A stretch of 64,000 nt of DNA from Opisthorchis felineus (lineage: Eukaryota; Platyhelminthes; Trematoda; Opisthorchiida; Opisthorchiidae). The stretch is from positions 1,007,785-1,071,784 of the forward strand of contig SJOL01004338.1 of the NCBI GenBank assembly GCA_004794785.1, given 5' to 3'. The translations under genes and the position numbers were made by a program. The notes below the pieces were generated by a model. It did no database searches, was not told the origin of the DNA, and worked only from the letters and a program-made list of their open reading frames with translations. Position 1 is the first letter of the stretch; each line of letters opens with the position of its first letter. This document shows, in pieces, positions 1-12,879 of this stretch.

Positions 1-414
1 ATACAATTATTTTCGGTCAGTCAATAATACTGGTCGACTTTAAAACCAGAGACTATCTTTGTTGGCTAAATGAACCATTAGCAGAGGGATCATCCAACAC
101 CTGACAGCAAAATAACATAGTTTGGAATGACGCCTTTGTTAGTATACAAAGTACCCATTGCCTCGTCTGACCAGAAAGTACATTTGTTGGTGAACACGAA
201 GGGAGGAAGACATGGCATCAAATTCCAAAACAAATCCTAGTTTGAGACAAACCCTTCCATTCCGTTTCGGGAGCTATTTTGACAGTTCCAAAATTTTTCT
301 CGCTGTAACAGTTATGGATTGCAATTTGTTTTTTGTCTGGTTGCAGACGATGACATTATGCTGTGAAGGTTGTTAATGAACTAGCGCATTTGTCGTTTAT
401 CCCATATAATTGGG

Positions 415-436
415 ATATATATATATATATATATAT
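415..436. repeat. AT dinucleotide microsatellite
   Basis: About eleven AT units in a row lie 33 bases before a candidate exon. They sit where an intron would end if that exon is real. Low-complexity AT runs like this are common in AT-rich invertebrate introns. Confidence 0.95.
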
Positions 437-469
437 GCTTATTTGGAAGCAATTCAAGTCCCGTTTCAG

Positions 470-746
470 ATATGATATCGTATGAAATACGCTACTTTAA
501 GTTTAGGTATCAGAACCACAGGAAGAACATGGTACTAGAGTCTGTAGATTGCTTCTTGAACCTTCGACGCAGTGTGATTGAGTGCAACGGCACCAGACAA
601 TCGATGCTCAAATACCAGGAAAGCCCTTCAGCTGACTGGTTTGAATCGGAAGAACTCAGTGGTGAATTTCTCACAGTAATCACTTTCATCATCAGTAATA
701 GAAACATTAGTGTTGGCACCGATGTTTTAATGCCTCCAATGAATAA
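470..746 (+). CDS. Candidate internal exon, unknown protein
   Basis: I do not recognise the protein. The segment is open for 91 codons. It starts after a pyrimidine-rich acceptor ending TTTCAG at 469 and ends at a good donor, GTGAGG, at 747. The only stop that closes the frame (TGA, 748-750) lies inside the donor, as expected when an exon runs exactly to its splice site. Phases would be 1 in and 2 out. The product is mixed and hydrophilic, with an acidic stretch reading SADWFESEELSGEF near residue 60 and a hydrophobic stretch after it. The opposite strand is also open here (510-779), so strand is not certain. No neighbouring exon with a matching phase was found. A chance open frame is the main alternative. 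Confidence 0.35.
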
Positions 747-750
747 GTGA

Positions 751-3700
751 GGGAACTGATGCCAGCCTAGCGCAAGCATACTGAGGTGCCTTCACCTTCC
801 AGCACCCAATGAGACTATTTGGAAAGATACTGACAGCACGGACGCCATTATTATCGAGTCGCCGCCATTTCTCGCATGATCTTCAGCGAAGCACATGGGA
901 GGGCAGAGGGACCAAGAAGACACCATCCTTTTAGTTGGACCGCACCGTGAACTGTGTGGTGGATTCAACTCTGAGAACTTCTAGAAACCTCTTGTATTTG
1001 GTTACAAGTTTAATTCACGATCCATATGATATTCAGTGTTGATTCCCAAAGATGGCATGATTTCTGAAAATTGGTTATCCGGCTTCTCAGCACTCTGATG
1101 TCATTATCATCGTTATGGTCGACTGCAACCCCACAGGAGAACACTAGTGCTTCGCTGCCGCACAATCATGTCAGTTTATTCCAATAAAACTATATAATAC
1201 AAAGAAGGAAGAAATGGGGCACGTGGGGGACCTAGGGCTAGCCTACAATAGGTGTCCGAGGTGCCTGCATCTCCTGCACTAAGTCAGACAAGCTGGATAA
1301 AACTGATAGCATGAACACCACTGACACCGGTCAGCCACCATATCGTTTAGTGTTTCCAATTAAGCACAGGAAGAGTCAGGTGGAGTCCATCCTGGAAGGC
1401 GAATAGCACCAATAGCACTCTACCATTTCATAACACCCCCTATCTTCATCTGCCCTGTCAAGTTCTGTCCATCTCTAGGTTTCCGTCACTCCTAATTAGA
1501 CATGGAAAATAACGCTCGTCCCGGCAGGTGGTAACTTGGAATACGTGACACATGACTCAGCCAACTTAGCTTGCAGTGTTGGATGCATTATTCCAGAGGG
1601 GCACTCTCTGATTCACTACAAACTCACCTCCTGATCATCCAATACCGAATTCGCTGGTTACAGCCCACTCCAGGTGTAGTTTTAAGACAACGTTGGTTAA
1701 AGACTTGAAGATGTCTCAGACCCTTTGCCCAAAGTGGTCAAGTCTCGCAGATATACAACAACATGGCCCGCACTGCAATCTGGTAAACGCGCCCTTGAGA
1801 CTCAGTGGGATTCCTCTTTGATGCCACAAGTGACGCAAATTAGCAAGCGCGATTCTGGCCTTCGAGATTCAGGTGTCGGCCTCGTCTGTCACACTACCGT
1901 CAGAGCTAATGCAACTACCGAGACACGTGTAGTATTACAAGACCTCCAGTGTTACTCCTTGGCTTCCTAAAGGCATGTTCACAGATTGTACGTCTTGCAG
2001 CATGACTTTTTAATTCGTGGGAGCGAAACACGTACCGAAGGACTAGATGATCCAGCACGGCTATTCAATTAATCCATGCTCATGCTACTCTTTTTCAGAA
2101 ATGGAAATATTGTCGTCTGCGTATTCCAGATCGACAAGGTTCTTACTGGGGGAGATATGAACACCCGGGTTTTAGAGGCCTTCCAGTGTTCGTTTTATTA
2201 CTTCATCAATGACGAAGTTAAAAGAAAAAAGGAGGGAGCAAACACCTTTGCCAGACACTACTGCCTGACGAGAAGCCATTGTACAACTCCCCGTACACTC
2301 TCACGCTTCCGCAAGTATGTGAATGCATGATATTCACGAACGCCTTGGGGTGGACTGTTTTCCCTTGCTCGCCCTGATGCCTTCAAAAAATAAGGCTTTA
2401 AAATACTGTGGTAACAAACTCATTACAAAAAACGCCGTCCAGACTAAGTGCAACAAATATTCTTGAGCAATTTTGTTGAAGCAACAAAGCTTCTTAATCC
2501 ACAAGTTGTTCAGGCTGAACAAAAAACCAGGCCGCTTTAGTACGGTTAATCCTAACTTCTTTAGGGATGGATACTGCCAGGTAATGGTTGTTCATAGGCA
2601 ACCGACTTGAAGAAACAACTAAAAGAACACACCGGAAGAACATTCATGAAACGTCACGTGGGCTCAATAGAATAGGTGGCCTGTTAGATGAGTCTATGGT
2701 TCAGAACTTGTAACCTCTCCTCATTTCAAGTGAAGATAGCTTAGTTAGCAAGAGGCTGGTGATGGATAGGCTAGAACAATGCAGCGTGGAATGAAAGCGA
2801 CTTATCAAACTCAACGAAGCGAACACTTCATGCCCTCGTGGTTGAGCCTTGTGTCTGCATTTCTGTGGCAGGTGTCCCCATACGGAATTTAAAAAAAAAC
2901 TCGCTGGGAAGAAATCTAGCCGACTTTTGACCTGACTACCTGAGTACAGTCTGTCGTTTCGGAATCAAATGGCAAACTACTGATAACACCCAACCGTTGG
3001 ATATGGGAAACTTGGGAATTCACAAGAGAGATTCGTGTTCCTGCGATCGATGTAAAAATGTTTGACTTTCCGGTAAGAGAAAGCAATAATCTGTCAGTTG
3101 TTCACGCTTTTTCTATCCGAGTTAGCGTCTTTTGGCTTACTGCTGTCCGTAGGTTTCCTTGTTTCATTGATTGTGTTGATCAAAGAGAGCTAAGTTAGCT
3201 TTAGTCGTTAAGTCAAGCGGTTTTTCGTTATCTTCGTTGTTCTCACGTTATCCGATCGGTCCTCATTTTGCATTTCCTAAGAAAGATTTTCCAGTTGTTG
3301 GCTGAAGCCATATTTTTCGTAAAATTGTACGATAATAAGACAGGCGAAATAGATTCACCACGGTAAACATCGCACATTTTTCGGTTTGTCGGTTTTATGT
3401 GTAGTAGAATTACACATAGATCTTCCGGCATCACTTTCAAGCTACTGACAACAGGGATCAGACTAACATGGTAAGCCTTCTGTTGACTTACCACTAAGTG
3501 GAATGAGGTAAGAAGAATCTCTAGTGTGTTTATTTGGTTCTCTTGACTAAGCTGGGTATTGCACGTAGTCCTTCCTATAAACAGAAATTGTGAATTTTTG
3601 ACGCCAGTTTATACACCCGTTCACTCATTACCTATGCGATTCCTGTTGCGGTAGAGGGCAGCATCCAGAATGGTAACACTTCATTTCTACCATCTTTACA

Positions 3701-4300
3701 CGCTACCTTTACTTTTCCATTTTTTTGTTAAGTGATACCAGAAGGACGGAGGGCAAAAATAGTGGTAAGCTTGAGATGCATCTGTCGACGTAGAATAGAT
3801 TCACAGCATCTTTCCAGTCTGAGGTTCATTGGGAGATGTATTAGGGTATGAGCTAGATTACTCAAACTACCCAACAGATTTATTTGCTAACAACGCCATA
3901 AAGGAAAGACAATGTATGGAGGATGCCTCCTTACCAAGATCGTCAGGAAGCCGGCAGTGTTAAGTCAGTTAAGGTTATACAGCAGTCCTATCAGCGTCGT
4001 AGTAATAGATTTCGTTCTAATTTTTGTTTTTTTTATTCACACCTCCACTCGCCTTATCCAGAGTGAGTTACTCAGTGAGTTAGTTAGTTGAAGAAGTTTT
4101 TATAACATACCAGAGGCTTGTGAAACTTCAAAGTCAAAATCGAGTCTATTCGAAAGCCTAATGTTCGACTCACGAAATGATATACGAATTGAAAGTGAAA
4201 TCCTCTTCCCCGGGGTGCACCGGATTACAAGATCGTCCATAATGCTATATAGGAAAGTTATTCACTGGCCATCTTCCTGTGTCCAAGATAGTTTTTGTTT
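751..4300. other. No gene recognised; intron-like or intergenic
   Basis: Frames are short and broken on both strands. Isolated donor-like sites occur (GTAAGA at 3073, GTAAGC at 3472, GTAAGA at 3511) without a convincing exon beside them. A T-rich run lies at about 4018-4034. No long repeat or RNA gene was seen. Confidence 0.5.
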
Positions 4301-4308
4301 GCAACGAT

Positions 4309-4497
4309 TCACCGCTCCACTACTAATGAGTGATTGCGATCAAAAATCAAATTATAAGTGCAGAGTGGAAGTTCGCCGATAGTTCGCACTAATAGATGAC
4401 ATAGATCCCCAATTACTGAAACTGAAGCTCTCCGATTCTCTGCGCATGCTGTGACAATGGCGCGTCCAGCAGCAGCAGTCGATATGGTGTCAGACAT
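4309..4497 (-). CDS. Short ATG-started open frame, doubtful
   Basis: A 62-codon minus-strand frame begins MSDTISTAAAGRAIVTACAE and ends at a stop. Its amino acid make-up is plausible, being alanine-rich at the start and then mixed with no low complexity. No strong donor or acceptor lies at its edges and no polyadenylation signal is obvious after the stop. It could be a short exon or chance. The plus strand of the same DNA is also partly open (4161-4382). No function is proposed. Confidence 0.15.
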   Translation of the reverse strand: MSDTISTAAAGRAIVTACAENRRASVSVIGDLCHLLVRTIGELPLCTYNLIFDRNHSLVVER

Positions 4498-4499
4498 TA

Positions 4500-7400
4500 T
4501 AAGTGTGTATTTTATGAAAAAGTAGTTTAGCTAAGTCTGCTTAAGGAGACGTCTAATGAGCGGACTCAAACCGAAAAACTGGTCTCTTGAAGTCCAGCTG
4601 ACGAGGTTCAGAACGCTAGTCAGATCGAAGAACATTGGTGGAAATTGATTTTCTCAGTAATTCTTAGCAGAGCACTCCGCATATATATCTTGCGGGTATT
4701 CTGAATACCCATCACTAATAATACTGGTAGTGTGAATACGGAAAGAAGGTTTCGTGATGCCATAATGAAAGCTTGGACGCGTAGTTGTTGACAAAATGAC
4801 TGTAGGTTATGATTCCTACACATCGGTGTTTATAAAGGGGTAAATTAATGCTATTGTATGCTTTTGGAGGTTACACAAAAGGCCTATGTAGACGTTAGGA
4901 CTCCGAGGAGGCGACAGGACACGACTTGTAGTGCACGCTCCCATCTATCTGTAGTAGAGGTAAAGCATCAGGAGGCAACCATGATTATTCAGCATTTATT
5001 CTACAGTTTTGGCACCCTTTGTGACGACTCTCGTGAGAACCGTGAGACCAGATTGTCTCGCCTAATGTAAACAAAGTGGCGGGTGACACGCTTCGTTTCA
5101 CGTTAATTTATGGCTCGGTTAATTCGTCGCCCCGTCAATCCACTGTCCTATAAAATTCAGTAGTGTTCTCTGTCCTGATTCACATGACGGCAAACATAAA
5201 CAAGAGAATGCGTTATTCTTCCATTTCTCCCGTGTGTGTGTGGCCTCCACCATTGTTTTATCATTTAAGCCATCAGCCTGACGGTCCAGCATCATACTCA
5301 GGCACTCAGACATGTGGCCTGGTTGGTGCTGCATCTCAAGGCACTGTTTTGTGCTTGGTTTACGTCATGACTGGGCTAGTTACAGGTCCAGTTAATAGCC
5401 GTCTGCTGCATTCATTATTTTAATGACCGCGTTAGGAAAAGCATGAGAGGCGGGATTCTAATATTTTTATGCAGTTGTAAATACTAGTACAAGCGAACAC
5501 GATGATATTCTTTGTACTTTGTAAACTCCATTGTATACAGCGGAAGAAATAATAAATAATAAGTACTAACTCATACCGAATTGTCTCACGGACTGCTACC
5601 TGATGAAAGCAATTTTACAAGAGAAAAATGAAAAAGCGGGCACTTTCAGTTTTCGTTCTGGTCTGGTACTAGCACATAAACGTCATCTGACGCTTGCTAA
5701 TGTAGCACGATTACAACTGGAAAATTGAACGTTGAAAAACAGTTTTCATTGAGTCTGCTTAACCCATCAATTTTTTGTTGTATACTGGGATGTTGACATG
5801 ACTGAAATTTGTTTTTTTTTACATTATTCACGCCAAAAGTAATTTCACTGTGATAGTCGTGTTTGTGTCTGGGACATCAGCTCCAATGTTCTTACCGGGA
5901 GGCTTCACCGATGCCAACCTCATGTGATTCCATGGTTTCATTTCAACAATCACTGACGTCAAAAATCCAAACTTGCATGCTAATATAGATACGAACTGGA
6001 CTGAAAAACTCGAAAGGTAGTGTGTTTTAGCGAGCTGAACAGCTGGACTGAGGTAACCAATTTTAATAAATCCTGTCGTGTATCGAATGATCAGTCAAAT
6101 GATCCAAAAAACAATAAAATGAACGTAGGATAGATCAGGTTGGAAACGGCTGGGTTTAGGCAAACAGTCTCCTGATCTTTAAAGGTTGGGAAGGCAACAT
6201 GTGTGTGATAAGTCAAAATACTGTAATAATCTCACGTCATACGGACAAACATTGGGGCCGAGCTATTCGGTTGACACGATCCTAATTGTCCTCCTTTCAG
6301 GCTCCGGTACCCTAGCAGTCAAGCATGAGTTCCGCCACGTAGGCAGTCACCTGAGAACAACCATTGGTCAAAACACTTGCTCCATGCAGGAGGGCGGATG
6401 TAGAAAAGTTTGCTACTTCCGATGATTGAAGAAGATGACGTAATTCACATTTTCGTAAGACTGGAATTCCACGGTTGACTTGAGTTTTCGAGAAAGACGA
6501 GTTGCTAAGTTCGCATCCTCCTGGCTGACCTGCTACATCAGAGTTTTCTATATATATATATATATTTCGAGTAACATTTACTACTTTACCGGTTTCAACG
6601 TGAATATTTAAAGCACATCATAGATCCGTATAGCATACGTCACCTCTTCCAACTAAAGTAAAGAAATTGGCGTCTTCTCCTGAGGCTGGCTTGAATTGTA
6701 CGCTAACTTAACAGACATTTTACGCTTTTACGAACTGTCTTTAGATTAAGTCAGATAAACTGCTTCCTCTTCACTGGAAACTGCCTTCGCCCCGCTGATA
6801 CGATTTACATCACAGCACTGCCACCAGCAGGATAGCATTTCAATGAAAGGAACCAAATTTTCGTTCACGAAGCGAAATAATGTTGCCAAATAGGGGTGCC
6901 TTGCACAACATTACTGTGATCGCTCTCTCTGAGCTCTTTGTGAACCCTTCATAGACGATAAAGGGGCAGCTCGGAGAACCAGCTTCCTGTCATACAATTG
7001 ACCTCTGAGGTAATCATAATTAATACCGTCGACTTCACGCAATGTTGCAACTTACGCCTGTCAGATGAATTCCCTTCTTTGGAGTAACATCTGGCGAGCA
7101 GCGCCAGTACTCACGTTTGTCAATATTCTCCAAACTTTACGGTGTCCTATGATGGTAACCTCATATTTTTCGGTTCCAGCAGAGAAGCACAATTGTACCA
7201 TAATCCTGTTCACACCAGTATGTCAGGGTCACCGGTCAGATAACTTGTCGATCCTTGGAACCTCACTCAGCACAGCCTGGTGAATTTTACTATCTTACGC
7301 GAGCCCAGTAAGTCTTAAGGTTCGAAGGAAACGAAGACTCTTTCTCACTGTAAAGGAAGTGCACAGAGTGATCGCAGACAAAAAAAGACAGAAATCCAAT

Positions 7401-10400
7401 AGTGTTTTCTACGTTTGAGAGCTGTGGTAGCAGTAGAACCAAGGCGCGCATAATTATGGAAGACAAAGACGGTGTATTCAACTCACCAACTTGGGAGATT
7501 CTCTCTGGAAAATGAATGAGACTCTGTACCTGCAGCTATGTTCAATCAAGAAGCAGCTCAAGTTTATATGCCGGAAATCTTCCTTGCAATGGTATTTGTT
7601 TGAAGCAGATGTCCCCAAATGTCATAAGCTAAGCAGCTGATCTGGAAAATCACCTACATTTTTATTCCATTTTATTTATCGTCCAGTTTTATTTCAAGCA
7701 CACTATTAAAACCCATTCATTTGCTTGTTTTGTGACGATTCCAAGGCTTCGAAACAATTTCCTGAGATGAATAAGCTTTTTGCCATGTAAACTGTGCCCA
7801 TCAATATCCGCAGTCACCAGAATTCTGACGCAACAGTCGTATCAGAGCTAGGTGATTTGGAATAATGAACCATGTTTTGCTTCTCTTGCAAAAGATTAAG
7901 CAAGGTATGCGGGAAATTTGCTGTCTTGATCAAGGCATAAGGCAGACGGATGAAACCAACAGTGCGTTCTGATGATAAAAATAAATCGGCCAAAAATGGA
8001 CTGTTACATATCGTTTGATTGCTTATGCATTTTGTCAGTGGCCACTCACGGGTATTAAAATTTTTTGGCCATCATGGGTGCACGCCACCTCAGTAGGATT
8101 TGCTGAGCAGTGCTAATTCTTTAAGATGATCAGGACGCTTGACGGGTTAGGTGAACCTACATGCGTAATAAGTAGCCCATGATCCAAGATAGGAGAATTA
8201 GGTTGTGTTAAACTTCTGGTGGAACTCCTTTTACTTGGCATATTTAATAAACGAAGAAGAAACAGCAGTTGCATCCGAATGGGAGTATGCGTTAACTAGG
8301 AGGTCTGTCGTGAACTGTAATGGGGTTTGCCTTTCAGTATAATATCTTTTTCATAGTGGATACGCCTGTGTAGCAGTTCACTGGTTAGACTGTGAAATAA
8401 AGCTAGATATTTCTCTATTGTTTTGTACGTGCGAAGTCCACCATATGTAGAGGTAAATGCCCATTTCAAAACTAAGCTGATTTTACACCGAAATACAATT
8501 AAGGTGGGCATATTTTCGATGATAATCTTAAGATACTCCGGCTATCAGCTGACGTTCACATTCATCCGCCTCCCTGTAAGCTCCTTGTAAGCTATCGACA
8601 AAATATCCACGTTTCAGGATTTTCAAGAAGTTCCGGGAAACCTCTACGAGGCCAGTTATTTAGCTGTCGCCTTTTAGCTTTCGGAAGTTATTTACCTACA
8701 GAGAGCGACTCTGAACGACTGAACCATTCATGTCACTGCATAGGGCGCTGCTGTCTCTCACGCGTATGCGTTCGATGCACATCCTTGTTCGACTGCGTGT
8801 GAATTTTGTTTTTCGAAAGTTCATTGATTCACCATCTGTGTGGACAAATGTGAGTGGCCTAGTTAATACTAACACACCTCTGGTCACATCATCCTACACG
8901 AATGGCTTGTCAGTTGTTCCAGCCATTTAGACGTTCTAACTCTGCTGCGTAACGACACAATAAGGCTGGTTTGACCTAGACGACGTTGTTATCTCCAGAT
9001 TCAGTTATAGCTACAGACTCCACTATAGGTGCCAAAAAACCGTTCACACTCTCTCAGGATGTTGGTGCTATCTTTTCTAGTCAAGTGTTTATTAGCGGAT
9101 TTTTTCTCAGAGGCAGTCTCATTTATGGACTGAATCGTCAGTCCAATGCATTACACAAACCTTTCTAAGGTGTGCCGATAGTGGTTTGGCTACACAGTGA
9201 ACATTAAAATGAACACCGTATTCAGTCATCCGGGATCATTAAAAGACTTTCGTGCAGACAGGCAGGAGCTCTAGACGAGATAGAGACTTGGTTCATTGGG
9301 CTGAATACCAGGTAGCCGTTCACCAGGAATTCAAAATCTGATCAAATTAAAATCAGCTTTGACCCGCATTCTTTTCTGGAGTAGCAGAGATAAAAATATT
9401 GAAAATTCACTCAGATCTTTGGTCGATCAGTTTCTCAGCATTGTTTAGGAGTTGATCTGAGGTTTGTTTCACCAGTCAGGTACTTCAACTAACTCCAGTC
9501 CATTAAAATACCGAGATAGCACCGTCCTAATAAACTAGACTCCTAAACGCGACACTAAAGGTTATCAGACGTCGACCCGATTTTACAAAATTACAATTCT
9601 TCCGGAGTTAACTCAGGTATTTCTGGGGATGTTTGCACCTGGAAGGCACTAAAATGGCACCACAGCGAACTTCTGAAATACACCAAATAGACAAATTTTA
9701 AACATCTGCAGATAGACCACTCAGGGTAAATCACAAACTAACTTGACAAGCTGATAATTCATGGTTTAAATACATTATTTTGAACTGTAATTTGGCAAGT
9801 CGGAGCCGGCAGCAAGTCGGAAGTCAGCAAGGTGGAGACCACTAATACTCTTTCATTCAGAGTGCAAGTTTCTTCTAAAGATTTTGGCAACTAACTTTTA
9901 TGTTTGCTGACCAGAACATCCAAAGGATCATTTATCTTCTCAGAGGATGCCACTTTGTTTGAGTACTGAACAAATCGAAATTGAACGGACGACTTCTAGG
10001 TTCGGACCTTCTGCATAGTTGTTTGAGGCGGTAATAGAAAACCACTTTTACATCAACCAAACCGTCGCCAATGAATGCTACCTCTAAAAGGATTATCTTG
10101 AGATGTTCACTGCTTGAGCAATACTACTGTCAGTGACACTGAGTACGACGACAGCTTCACTGTTGTACGTCCATCCAATCAGGATATCAGGCAACATTGG
10201 GGATAATCAAGCTGTTTACACCTAGACTATTCTCAAGAATTTTTATCGCTTCCTATGCAGTCACCGTAAGCTTCCAGTTAATTGCCTGAACAGATAGACT
10301 TTAGCAAAAACCAGCCTAGAACCGTTTTTACTGTGCGTTTAACTCTCTCCAACTTTCGCTTCTGATCCGGCCACTTCACCAGAAAGGCCATAGATTCACA

Positions 10401-10700
10401 GGGTAAAACACTTCGAGGTAGGCTTAGTTTGAAATTTATGAAAAGGATCTTCCAAAATGTCTGGTCTATTTCGACGATGCAATAAAAAAGCTGCATTCAG
10501 ATTTACATACATGTGTTTTTCATTGCGTACTGCGTAGTCAGATGTTTCCATGTAAACGTCGATTGTGGAACAATGCTGTATGCATTTTTAGAGCGATCCA
10601 TTGACATATAAAAAAAGCACAATCCGAGTGTTTGAGCACTAAGTACCGATCATCTAGTCCATCAGCCAAATTGAAGGTGTGGACCCGAAATTTCAGTATA
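4500..10700. other. No gene recognised; intron-like or intergenic
   Basis: This stretch holds only short frames. A slightly G+C-richer island at about 5160-5420 is open on both strands and may be an old repeat fragment. A TA run lies at 6549-6565. Nothing else could be named. Confidence 0.45.
6549..6565. repeat. TA dinucleotide microsatellite
   Basis: A short uninterrupted run of TA units in non-coding sequence. Confidence 0.9.
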
Positions 10701-10765
10701 TCCGGTTTCCTACTTTTCGTCAAAAACTTTTTTTATATTTGAATTTATTGAAGAAAAAACCCCGC

Positions 10766-10954
10766 ATGAAGTTCTTTTTGGTTTATTTGACAGTGGTTTT
10801 AACATGGCCCCTATTTTTATTACTGGAACGAAATAGCACAGGCCAAAGACTTATTTTGGGCTGTTTGACAGAAGAAGCCCCAGAGAGTCGGAACAAACAT
10901 ACGCCAAAACAAATTTCCATTACGTCAGTGTGTGCTTGCGTTAGCTCTATTTGA
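10766..10954 (+). CDS. Candidate small secreted protein, 62 aa
   Basis: An ATG-started frame of 62 codons begins with a textbook signal-peptide pattern: MKFF, then a hydrophobic core (LVYLTVVLTWPLFLLL) to about residue 20, then a polar mature part. The mature part carries an N-glycosylation sequon, NST, and three cysteines. It has no other domain. If real it would be exported. Small secreted proteins are common in parasitic flatworms, but this one is not recognised as a member of any family. The frame continues upstream to 10679 without a stop, so the start at 10766 was chosen because the hydrophobic segment begins there. The minus strand is open across the same DNA (10783-11061), so the hydrophobic run may simply reflect T-rich sequence. 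No splice sites or polyadenylation signal support it. Confidence 0.25.
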   Translation: MKFFLVYLTVVLTWPLFLLLERNSTGQRLILGCLTEEAPESRNKHTPKQISITSVCACVSSI

Positions 10955-12300
10955 CACACCACTGTCTGAGGTGAAAACTGTTTTTTCTTAGTCAACATTT
11001 CGTGCAGGGTTCCAAACATGCTGCCTGGCTTTGAAAGAATTAAACAGACTGCCTTCACCAAACGTCGAGTTCACTAACCAAATTCCTTCTACTCAGAGAC
11101 AATTACCGTGCTTTGAATTTGATGACAGTTTTTAATTGGTTATTGGGAGTGTTGGCGCACTGGAATCTGAGCGTCAAAACATACTAAAAAAATCGCCGAC
11201 AACAGTGCATAAATGAACGTTTTCTGTCATCATCACTCCTCATTTTCAACATTTTCCAAAACTCTTCAACACAACTACAACTTTTGAGAACGTTTGCTAT
11301 TAAACAACACAGTCAGGATTCATTTTCTGACTTGGTACGGCCACATGCTTAAGCCACAGCGTTTAAATTTGAACAAGTTAATCTGGAACCGACTGTTTAT
11401 CCTCTGAGAGCTGGCACCCACACAGAAAGTCCTCGACTGATCATAACATACAAGTCAGTTACAGGTACGACGTAACATGAACTGCCACACTGAGTCCTTT
11501 GACATGCATTTCAGTAAATAGGTGGAAGCGAAGTGATCGTCCTATAACGCCTAGTTGCCGCAGTTAATGTGATAATGTGATATGACAACAACACACCCTC
11601 AGTTTTGGCAATGTCAAGATGCAAAATGCATCAAGCGGGTTATAACTGGGAAATATCAGATGAATGTGGCTGCGTTTCTACAGTGTCCCAAATCCACCAT
11701 ATTTGAACAATGTGCAAAACTCCCAACGATCACCTGATTCTATAAAAAATGCACGAGATGGTTTTGACGAAACAGCCCTTAGTATATGTCCAGCAAACAA
11801 ATTTCCAGAGAGTGGATTGGATTAATGCTACAAGGATGCTAAAATAAGACATAAAGGGAATTTTCCTGTCCTTGTCGGTGTGCTCAACATCCGGTGTTTT
11901 TAGTTGCAACATTGTGGCGGAAAGGTTTGAAGAGATTTTGATGAATAGTTCGGTATTTTGCATGGGAGAAAATAGAAACAATCAAGCGATGGCGGTCAAT
12001 TTCATAATGTTACTGTCATGTTCTTATTTTGGTGTGGCTGAGTGTAGTCCGGCGGTTGACCCAAATTGTGTCCTTTAATTCATGTGGCAGTTTTTGTAGT
12101 GTGCAGAAAGCATTGTACAGCTATTTCACCCTGGTCGGAACTCCTTATCAGTGCACATCTCATGAACCTCTGGGAAGACTGGAAAGCCCAGTTTCCCACC
12201 TAGTAGTGAAGGACTGAACCGTTTGGTCGCAAGCTACTGATTAATGTAGGTTAGTTCACAGTTAGAGAGGAAATGGCTCCAAGTGCACCTAATCACATTA
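10955..12300. other. No gene recognised
   Basis: Frames at 11730-12217 are short and overlap in several phases. A sequence resembling a tRNA A box lies near 12017-12034, but no B box follows at a suitable distance. Otherwise featureless. Confidence 0.45.
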
Positions 12301-12304
12301 AGTG

Positions 12305-12500
12305 TCAACCGCTTGTGGCCGAACGGTTTATTCTTCAGCTAGTAGTTTGGAATTTGGGCGTTTGAATCTTCTTGAAGTTTCATGAGAGGACCAAAGCTGA
12401 TGAGTTCCGACAGGAAGGAATCGGATGTTCCATAGTTTTCGGCTTAGACGCAGACTGACGCCACTCATAGGATGAAAAATCGATTAAAAATTTCCGTCTT
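12305..12500 (+). mobile_element. tRNA-headed SINE-like element with hammerhead, copy 1
   Basis: The element starts with an RNA polymerase III type promoter: an A-box-like TGGCCGAACGG at 12316-12326 and a B-box-like GTTTGAATCTT at 12360-12370, about 40 bases apart as in a tRNA gene. A hammerhead remnant follows at 12397-12421, then an A-rich tail (GATGAAAAATCGATTAAAAA near 12471-12490). A second copy at 19690-19890 shares the A box, B box, hammerhead position and tail. This order, pol III head then hammerhead, is the layout of the schistosome Sm-alpha family, which is what I infer it to be or to be related to. The copy is diverged and probably inactive. Confidence 0.6.
12397..12421 (+). ncRNA. 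Decayed hammerhead ribozyme (Sm-alpha-like)
   Basis: An intact CTGATGA box (12397-12403) is followed by a possible stem II, GTTCC against GGAAG with loop GACA, and then GAAT where an active ribozyme needs GAAA. The base pair at the root of stem II would be G with G instead of G with C. With two core positions changed, this copy should not cleave. It sits where a hammerhead is expected downstream of the tRNA-like promoter. Confidence 0.55.
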
Positions 12501-12683
12501 CTCACACTACTAACAGTTTCTTGAACATTTACTGGCTGTCAGAATTCGGATTTGATAACTTCCAGATAGTGAACGTTCCTTCCCAAGTCATAATGTACTG
12601 CGGATTCTAGGCCGGAGTTTCTACACGGAAACCTTCCATCATTGTCACATACAGTGACACAGGTGCTGATGTCTCACTAAAGG

Positions 12684-12873
12684 TTAATCCGTTGGCAGTC
12701 TAGATCGTGCTGATTTTTCAATATATTTCTTCATTAATTCGATAGCTGAGCTAGCCATGAAGGGGTTTAGATGTGACGGTGATGGGCTTTCCAACACATG
12801 TACGCAACACCTCATGTAATTCGGTAAGCCGGATGGGTCAGGAATAAAACATATGGAGGGTGGCGCGGTCATC
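12684..12873 (-). CDS. Candidate terminal exon, minus strand
   Basis: Read on the minus strand, a pyrimidine-rich acceptor (TTTCTCTAATTCCGTAG, with a CTAAT branch-point-like motif) ends at 12874. One G then completes a codon, followed by an open frame of 62 codons to a stop. The frame begins MTAPPSICFIPDPSGLPNYM and ends with a basic helix-like stretch, LMKKYIEKSARSRLPTD. Codon choice looks natural and the frame is not low-complexity. No AATAAA was seen close after the stop, which weakens the terminal-exon reading. A weak donor inside (GAG then GTGTTG) would make it internal instead. The protein is not recognised. It is the best minus-strand candidate near the first SINE, and transcription would run away from it. 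Confidence 0.35.
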
Positions 12874-12879
12874 CTACGG

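Noticed and set aside
12016..12060. GGTGTGGCTGAGTGTAGTCC as a tRNA or SINE head
   Set aside because: Only an A-box-like word is present, with no B box at the needed distance.
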